Shown here piece by piece: positions 59,603 through 64,000 of a stretch of 64,000 bases of DNA (its first letter is position 1; each line of letters opens with the position of its first letter). The notes under the pieces are model-generated. The model was not told the origin of the DNA. It did not search any database and was given only the letters and a program-made list of their open reading frames with translations. Made by a program: the position numbers and the translations under genes. Origin of the DNA: Udaeobacter sp025935755. GTDB lineage: Bacteria > Verrucomicrobiota > Verrucomicrobiia > Chthoniobacterales > UBA10450. The stretch lies in the NCBI GenBank assembly GCA_036278715.1, contig DASUKN010000014.1:1-64000 (forward strand). Direction: 5' to 3'.

Positions 59603-60457
59603 ATGGCGACGATTCATGTTAATCGAGGCACGACGAGTCTGGGTGTTTTTTCCGAGCAAGAGATCCGCGAAGGCCTGGGGGTTGGCCGATTTGCGCCGAC
59701 GGACATTGGCTGGCGCGAAGGTATGGCGACCTGGCAGCCGCTCTCGCAGTTCCCGGAATTCGGAGGCGCTGCCGGACCTTCGGTTCCCCCCGTTCAGCCC
59801 GGTGCAGTCCCGGGTTCAACAGCGGCCGCGGGGCGTACCGGTTTGCCATGGGAGCATCGCCAGGAGCGCGGCTTCTTCAACGCGTTCATCGAGACGCTGA
59901 CGATGGTGCTTACTCGCCCCGCCGAAGCATTCAGCGTGATGAAGCGCGAAGGGGGGCTGGTCGAGCCCCTCATCTACGCACTCATCGGCGGGTGCATAGG
60001 CGGAATCATATCTGCTCTGTTCTCGCTCGGTTTTCAGTCCATGGGCTTATTTGCAGACAAGAATAACAGTTTCGCTGCGATGACCGGGATGGGAATCGGC
60101 GTCGGTGCGATCATCATGGTGCCTGTGTTCGTCGTGATCGCCCTGTTTGTCGGCAGCGGTATCGTGCATCTTTGTTTAATGATCGTTGGTGGCGCTAACA
60201 AGCCCTTCGAAACCACTTTTCGGGTCTTCGCTTTTTCTCAAGGCTCTGCTGGTCCTTTGCAGATCATACCGATTTGCGGCGGATTGATATCCGGTGTTTG
60301 GGCACTCGTTTGTAACTGCATCGGGTTGGCGCGCGCACATGAAACCGACACCGGCCGAGCCGTTCTGGCGGTTTTCCTTCCGCTAATAGTTTGTTGCGGC
60401 GGCGGATTACTCGTTGCGGTCATGTTCATGGGCGCGTTGACCGCGTCACATCACTAG
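59603..60457 (+). CDS. GYF-domain/Yip1-like membrane protein
   Basis: The 284-residue protein has an N-terminal GYF_2-type domain (about 1-60: IHVNRGTTSLGVFSEQEIREG, FAPTDIGWREGMATWQPLS), a Pro/Ala linker, and a Yip1-like part with five helices (LIYALIGGCIGGIISALFSL, VPVFVVIALFVGSGIVHLCL and following). The GYF part probably recognises a proline-rich partner on the cytosolic side. Such proteins are common in Verrucomicrobiota-type genomes, with no known function. The next gene (DUF2752) starts 9 bases after the stop, so the two are probably co-expressed. Confidence 0.8.
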   Translation: MATIHVNRGTTSLGVFSEQEIREGLGVGRFAPTDIGWREGMATWQPLSQFPEFGGAAGPSVPPVQPGAVPGSTAAAGRTGLPWEHRQERGFFNAFIETLTMVLTRPAEAFSVMKREGGLVEPLIYALIGGCIGGIISALFSLGFQSMGLFADKNNSFAAMTGMGIGVGAIIMVPVFVVIALFVGSGIVHLCLMIVGGANKPFETTFRVFAFSQGSAGPLQIIPICGGLISGVWALVCNCIGLARAHETDTGRAVLAVFLPLIVCCGGGLLVAVMFMGALTASHH

Positions 60458-60466
60458 TGGCAGCCA

Positions 60467-60889
60467 ATGCGGTTTTCAGTGCGGCGGCTTGCTCCGGGCG
60501 AACTTGACCACGAATTGATTTGGTTAAGCGCCTCGATTTTGTCGCTCGGTTTTGCAGGTGTATGGCTAACAATCGGGCTGCCGTGGCCGCGGTGCGTGTT
60601 TCATGAGCTTACCAGGCTTCCATGCGTCACGTGTGGAATGACGCGATGCGGCATCCAATTTTTTCACGGCCATTTTCTTGCCGCGTTGCAATGGAATCCA
60701 CTCGTGTTCGCAATTCTTTGTGGAGTTATCGCCTTCGACGCGTACGCGCTTGCAACAGTGATAGGGCGCACGGCACGTCTGCGGATAAATGTTTCCACGC
60801 AGCGAGCGAAAACATTTTTGCGTGTCTCAGTCATCTGCGCGCTGGTGTTAAACTGGGCTTATTTGCTGCTGCACTGGCGCAACTTTTGA
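60467..60889 (+). CDS. DUF2752 membrane protein
   Basis: The 140-residue membrane protein of the DUF2752 family has three predicted helices with the marker CVTCGMTRCGIQFFHGHF between the first two and ALQWNPLVFAILCG after it. The Cys-x-x-Cys-Gly-Met-Thr-Arg motif is diagnostic of the family but has no assigned role. It is coupled to the GYF/Yip1-like gene upstream. After its stop comes a 300-base gap full of small palindromes. Confidence 0.82.
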   Translation: MRFSVRRLAPGELDHELIWLSASILSLGFAGVWLTIGLPWPRCVFHELTRLPCVTCGMTRCGIQFFHGHFLAALQWNPLVFAILCGVIAFDAYALATVIGRTARLRINVSTQRAKTFLRVSVICALVLNWAYLLLHWRNF

Positions 60890-61195
60890 ATGCGCTGCGT
60901 CCGAGCTTTGCTTCAGAGAAACCGCTCTTCGGTTTATCCCGTGCCTGCTGTGATTAACACGTGCTTGGCGGGTTAAAGCGCGCTCAACCGTCAGGAACCG
61001 CTTCAGCGGTTTTATAACCGGTTTAAACCGCTAAAGCGGTTCGTATACGATAGCCGCTGATAGCACCTGGCTGAAGCCAGGTGTTAATGAGACGATGAGC
61101 GGAAACGGAGCAGGGCAAATTCGCGTTTACCGGAGTCACGAGGTCAGTTGCAAAATCGGTGTCCATTCGTGTCCATCTGTGGCTAATTTGGCGCC
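60890..61195. other. Intergenic region with palindromic repeats
   Basis: The 306 bases between the DUF2752 gene and the epimerase hold no open frame of interest. The middle carries at least three perfect hairpins (60996-61083, listed separately). The last 110 bases before the epimerase ATG show no recognised RNA or riboswitch; they should hold its promoter, but no convincing element was identified. Confidence 0.6.
60996..61083 (+). repeat. Three GCT-nn-AGC hairpins in a row
   Basis: AACCGCT-tc-AGCGGTT (60996-61011), AACCGCT-aa-AGCGGTT (61026-61041) and CACCTGGCT-ga-AGCCAGGTG (61064-61083) are perfect hairpins of 7, 7 and 9 bp, all with two-base loops and the same GCT/AGC core. They look like members of one repeat family whose outer stem bases covary. 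Confidence 0.75.
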
Positions 61196-62164
61196 ATGCG
61201 AATCCTAGTTACAGGCGGCGCCGGCTTTATCGGCTCGCATTTGGTAGAGAAGTTGCTTGGCGCGGGCCATGAAGTCGTGGTTCTGGACGATTTCAACGAT
61301 TTTTACGATCCGCAGATCAAACACGCGAATATTGCTGGTTTCGCAAAAGACGTAACGGTTTGCCACGTGGATCTTCGAGAGAACGATTCGGTGCGAAGTC
61401 TGTTTCGTCGCGAAAAAGTCGACGCGATCGTGCATCTGGCCGCGCGCGCCGGCGTTCGGCCCTCTATTCAATCTCCCCGGCTTTATTACGACACCAACGT
61501 TATCGGGACTTTAAATCTCCTCGAAGCGGCGCGCGCTACGGGAGTTGAGCGATTCATTTTCGCTTCGAGTTCGTCTGTGTATGGCGCTTCTAAGACGGTC
61601 CCATTCTCCGAGGAGCAACATCTCATTCAGACGCTGAGTCCATACGGCGCGACCAAAATTGGAGGCGAATTTCTGTGCTCAACGTATTCGCACCTCTACC
61701 AGATGCGGGTCGTAGCGCTGCGATATTTCACCGTTTACGGTCCGCGGCAGCGGCCCGATCTGGCAATCCACCAATTCACGCGGCGCATTCATGCCGGTCA
61801 ACCGATCGATCAATTTGGGGATGGCAGCACGCAGCGCGATTACACCTACATCGATGACATCATTCAAGGCACCATGGCTGCCTTCGATTACGATGGCCCG
61901 ATGTTTGACATTTTTAATCTCGGCGAGAATCAAACGATTCAGCTGAAAGATCTCGTTTTAGCGATCGAAAATGCCGTTGGAAAAAAGGCAAAAGTCAATC
62001 GTCTGCCGGAACAACCCGGCGATATGCCGCGCACATATGCGGATATTTCCAAAGCGCGAAAATTACTCGGGTACAATCCAACAACGGTATTGAGCGAGGG
62101 ATTGCCGAGATTTGTTGAGTGGTTTTTGCACAGTCAACCAAAGAGCGGCGGGCGGCCAGTCTGA
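61196..62164 (+). CDS. NAD-dependent nucleotide-sugar epimerase (UDP-glucuronate 4-epimerase type)
   Basis: This 322-residue extended short-chain dehydrogenase has the NAD loop ILVTGGAGFIGSHLVEKLL, VHLAARAGVRPSIQSP, the active-site ASSSSVYG and YGATKIGGE (Tyr-x-x-x-Lys), and RYFTVYGPRQRPDLAIHQF. The AARAGVRPSI and RQRPDLA patterns favour the UDP-glucuronate 4-epimerase group over GalE. It converts UDP-glucuronate to UDP-galacturonate, which would use the product of ugd at 22685-23998. The ATG at 61196 directly opens the NAD loop. Other nucleotide-sugar substrates remain possible. Confidence 0.88.
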   Translation: MRILVTGGAGFIGSHLVEKLLGAGHEVVVLDDFNDFYDPQIKHANIAGFAKDVTVCHVDLRENDSVRSLFRREKVDAIVHLAARAGVRPSIQSPRLYYDTNVIGTLNLLEAARATGVERFIFASSSSVYGASKTVPFSEEQHLIQTLSPYGATKIGGEFLCSTYSHLYQMRVVALRYFTVYGPRQRPDLAIHQFTRRIHAGQPIDQFGDGSTQRDYTYIDDIIQGTMAAFDYDGPMFDIFNLGENQTIQLKDLVLAIENAVGKKAKVNRLPEQPGDMPRTYADISKARKLLGYNPTTVLSEGLPRFVEWFLHSQPKSGGRPV

Positions 62165-62312
62165 AAGCGGCGCTGCAGCGCAGCATTCCAAAACCCAGGC
62201 GAGTGTTCCTGGCGGAAATCGCGCCGACCTTTTGGAGTGCGCCAGTGCTCTGTCGCTTTTGGATACCCCCAAGCTATTATCATTTGATCTGCAGCTGTTG
62301 TAATCTCTGCGC

Positions 62313-63335
62313 GTGACTTCCAAACTTCCGTTCGCCCAGCGTGCCTGTTTCGTTGCCGGCCAGGCCAAATCCGGGACCACGCTGTTGGTGGCGTTGCTCG
62401 ACAGTCACCCCGAACTGCTCGTACTCCCGGAGGAAACAGCTTATTTCCCGACGGTCCTGACTAAATATGCGCCGCGCGGGCGCCGCGCACAGTTTGATTA
62501 CCTAACGAGACAGTCGCTTTCCAACGTGCTGTTCGGCGGCCCGTGCAAGTGGGGCAAACGCAATTACGCGACATTTCCTCGCGAAAAATTTCTTCAGAGC
62601 TTCGAGCGAGCAGCGTTCGATCCCGCAAACGCGCATGAGGATTTGCTGGTGCTCATGGTAAAAGCCTATGCGGCAACACTGGAACGTTCTGTCGATACGG
62701 TCACGCGTTGGGTAGAGAAAACTCCGGCAAATCGAAATCACGTCCGCGCGATCGTCAGCCGCTTTCCGGATGCTAAGATTCTGGTCACTTTGCGTGACCC
62801 GCGGGCGATTCTCGCCGCGCAAATCGCTCTGGAAAAAACCCGCCGGACGGGACGTTTCTCGACTTACTACGTGATCGCGCATTGGCGTGTCGCGGCGAAA
62901 CTGGCCAGGCGGGTTCGCAACGGCGAAGTTCCTGGACTTGTCGTCCAATATGAACGGCTGGCGCATGAACCAGCCAGAACGATGCAGGAAGTCTGCGAGT
63001 ATCTCGAAATCAACTTTGATCCGAACACCGTGCTGACGCCGACGAAGATCGGCCGGCTCTGGAGTGGCAACTCCGCGGCACGAGTGAACTTCTCGCAAAT
63101 CAGCACTGAACCTGTAGCGCGCTGGGAACGTGAGCTTTCCAATGATGAAATCGGCTGGGTCGAATGGCATTGCCGCGATCTGATGCCGGAACTTGGCTAT
63201 GAACCGCGACTTAGCCGACGTGAATTGCGTTATTTTGTAAGGCCTGTTCGCGGCGAGCGTCCGCGAGAGTATCTCAAATCCCGGGCGTATTCGCTCCGGG
63301 ACGACTGGATGCGAGGCGCCGCCCGACGCGTCTGA
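62313..63335 (+). CDS. Sulfotransferase-family protein
   Basis: The 340-residue protein has the 5'-phosphosulfate loop of PAPS-dependent sulfotransferases (CFVAGQAKSGTTLLVALLDSH), WVEKTPANRNH, and the 3'-phosphate-binding segment ILVTLRDPRAILAA. YERLAHEPARTM is the usual late motif. It transfers sulfate from PAPS to a carbohydrate or other hydroxyl acceptor. The start is GTG at 62313. The epimerase gene upstream ends about 150 bases away on the same strand, so sulfation of a uronate-containing glycan is a reasonable guess. Acceptor unknown. Confidence 0.87.
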   Translation: MTSKLPFAQRACFVAGQAKSGTTLLVALLDSHPELLVLPEETAYFPTVLTKYAPRGRRAQFDYLTRQSLSNVLFGGPCKWGKRNYATFPREKFLQSFERAAFDPANAHEDLLVLMVKAYAATLERSVDTVTRWVEKTPANRNHVRAIVSRFPDAKILVTLRDPRAILAAQIALEKTRRTGRFSTYYVIAHWRVAAKLARRVRNGEVPGLVVQYERLAHEPARTMQEVCEYLEINFDPNTVLTPTKIGRLWSGNSAARVNFSQISTEPVARWERELSNDEIGWVEWHCRDLMPELGYEPRLSRRELRYFVRPVRGERPREYLKSRAYSLRDDWMRGAARRV

Positions 63336-63663
63336 CTTGCAATATCGTGGCAAGCAAGCCATAATGAGCGCGAGATGTCGGGAATCTTCGATCTTCCGAG
63401 CGTCCGGTTTCTACAACGATTCAGATTTCTTGAACTGATGCTGCAAACGTTAGCCGCATCCCTGTTTCGTTCGTCGAGTGTCCCGGCTCGCGCTGTGAGA
63501 CGAGTTCATTCCCGGCATAACGAGGCGGAGTTTCCATCGGCGTCGCAGCGTGCTTGGAACGAGTTGGACTCGGCTCTTGATGAGTCGCGCGCCACGGACG
63601 GTGTCCCGAGCTTTTTCGGGGCGCTCCGCCCTTTTGACAATTGGAAAACACTTAAGGATCAAC
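63336..63663 (+). other. Long leader upstream of the RRM gene
   Basis: Over 300 bases with no credible gene; the open frame at 63375-63896 runs antiphase through the RRM gene. It contains one weak hairpin (CCCGA 63605-63609 / TCGGG 63616-63620) and a Shine-Dalgarno-like AAGGA (63655-63659) 4 bases before the ATG. The length suggests a long 5' untranslated region, as seen for other RNA-binding-protein genes under cold or autoregulatory control, but nothing proves it. Confidence 0.4.
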
Positions 63664-64000
63664 ATGAACTCTTATTCATCCGGAAGACGCCCACGCCGCT
63701 CGCGCGGCGGGGCCCGACGCAGAGGAAATCAGGAACGCTTTCGGGGACCACAGGAACCGGCAAAGACACAGAAAAAGACGTTTTGGCAGCGCGTTGCCGA
63801 ATTTTTTGGGAATGGCGGCGACAAAAAGAAAACGCCGGCGCAGCCGCGCAATGGTGCGCAGCCATCGCGACCTGCGCGCAAGCCAGAACGGGTTGAAGTC
63901 ACATCGCCACGCCTCTACGTCGGCAACTTGTCATTCGACGCCACCGAGAGCGATCTCTTCGACTTGTTCAATGGCGTTGGACATGTTCAAAACGCGGAGG
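63664..64000 (+). CDS. RRM-type RNA-binding protein, 5' part only
   Basis: The ATG at 63664, just after AAGGATCAAC, opens a frame that continues past the window end (112 codons seen). The first 85 residues are Arg/Gly/Lys-rich and disordered (MNSYSSGRRPRRSRGGAR). An RNA-recognition motif follows: RNP2 LYVGNLSFDATESDLFDLF, then NGVGHVQNAE, cut before RNP1. Bacterial RRM proteins of the Rbp type bind single-stranded RNA and often respond to cold. The basic N-terminal extension is unusual, since the RRM normally begins near the N-terminus. The rest of the domain is outside the window. Confidence 0.85.
   Translation, partial: MNSYSSGRRPRRSRGGARRRGNQERFRGPQEPAKTQKKTFWQRVAEFFGNGGDKKKTPAQPRNGAQPSRPARKPERVEVTSPRLYVGNLSFDATESDLFDLFNGVGHVQNAE

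Noticed and set aside
63375..63896. 173-codon open frame
   Set aside because: It runs through the RRM gene in another frame and reads as composition noise; the RRM frame from 63664 is clearly coding.

Overview
The window reads as a chromosome segment of a free-living, Gram-negative, respiring bacterium, most likely a Verrucomicrobiota member of the Chthoniobacterales/Spartobacteria type. This is inferred from gene content: large TPR proteins fused to GT-C membrane glycosyltransferases, an LptD-like outer-membrane protein, a bacterial PUR-alpha protein, a deoxyhypusine-synthase-like gene and moderate GC. No rRNA, tRNA, CRISPR array, transposase, integrase or phage gene was seen. Coding density is high, with many short overlaps between neighbouring genes.

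Layout. 1-9,071: surface-glycosylation block with three GT-C + TPR proteins (one cut by the left edge, plus two tandem on the minus strand), a GT39-type glycosyltransferase, and a further GT-C + TPR gene on the plus strand. A fifth paralogue lies at 19,410-21,347. 9,147-14,721: an alkaline-phosphatase homologue that has lost its catalytic residues, gpmI, a PD-(D/E)XK-like protein, hemB and coaX. 14,869-18,213: a very large envelope protein with duplicated TPR blocks, one membrane helix and a C-terminal beta-rich repeat. 18,248-26,328 (minus strand): M29 aminopeptidase, GT-C/TPR protein, rsmB, ugd and lptD. 26,631-41,058 (plus strand): a phosphoesterase, the membrane arm of complex I (nuoH-J-K-L-M-M2-N, no nuoI), a deoxyhypusine-synthase-like gene, rsmI, a PIG-V-like mannosyltransferase and an FAD oxidoreductase. 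41,134-47,734 (minus strand): a small unknown, gcvP, ppdK and a PUR-alpha protein. 47,938-55,829: MFS transporter, two beta-barrel proteins of one type, a secreted unknown, an ABC ATPase/permease/SCP2 trio and a PAP2 phosphatase. 55,920-64,000: LPG-synthase-type flippase domain, kinase-like protein, UPF0173 hydrolase, AlkA-type glycosylase, GYF/Yip1 and DUF2752 membrane proteins, a nucleotide-sugar epimerase, a sulfotransferase and the start of an RRM RNA-binding protein.

How the genes fit together. Ugd (UDP-glucuronate) and the 61-kb epimerase supply nucleotide sugars. The GT-C enzymes, the PIG-V-like protein and the sulfotransferase could use such precursors to decorate surface glycans or proteins, and LptD exports lipopolysaccharide. 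Complex I carries two NuoM-type subunits and a lengthened NuoL, the arrangement of the enlarged '2M' complex I. GpmI, PpdK, GcvP, HemB and CoaX are ordinary central metabolism.

The points most worth a second look are the dead alkaline phosphatase (all three metal-binding histidines and the serine nucleophile replaced), the 2M complex I whose second NuoM lacks the TM7 lysine, the cluster of TMTC-like proteins sharing a C-terminal cap, and several families of dispersed palindromic repeats. Some of these repeats sit inside the nuo operon, one has apparently inserted in frame in a gene, and one supplies the stop codon of another.
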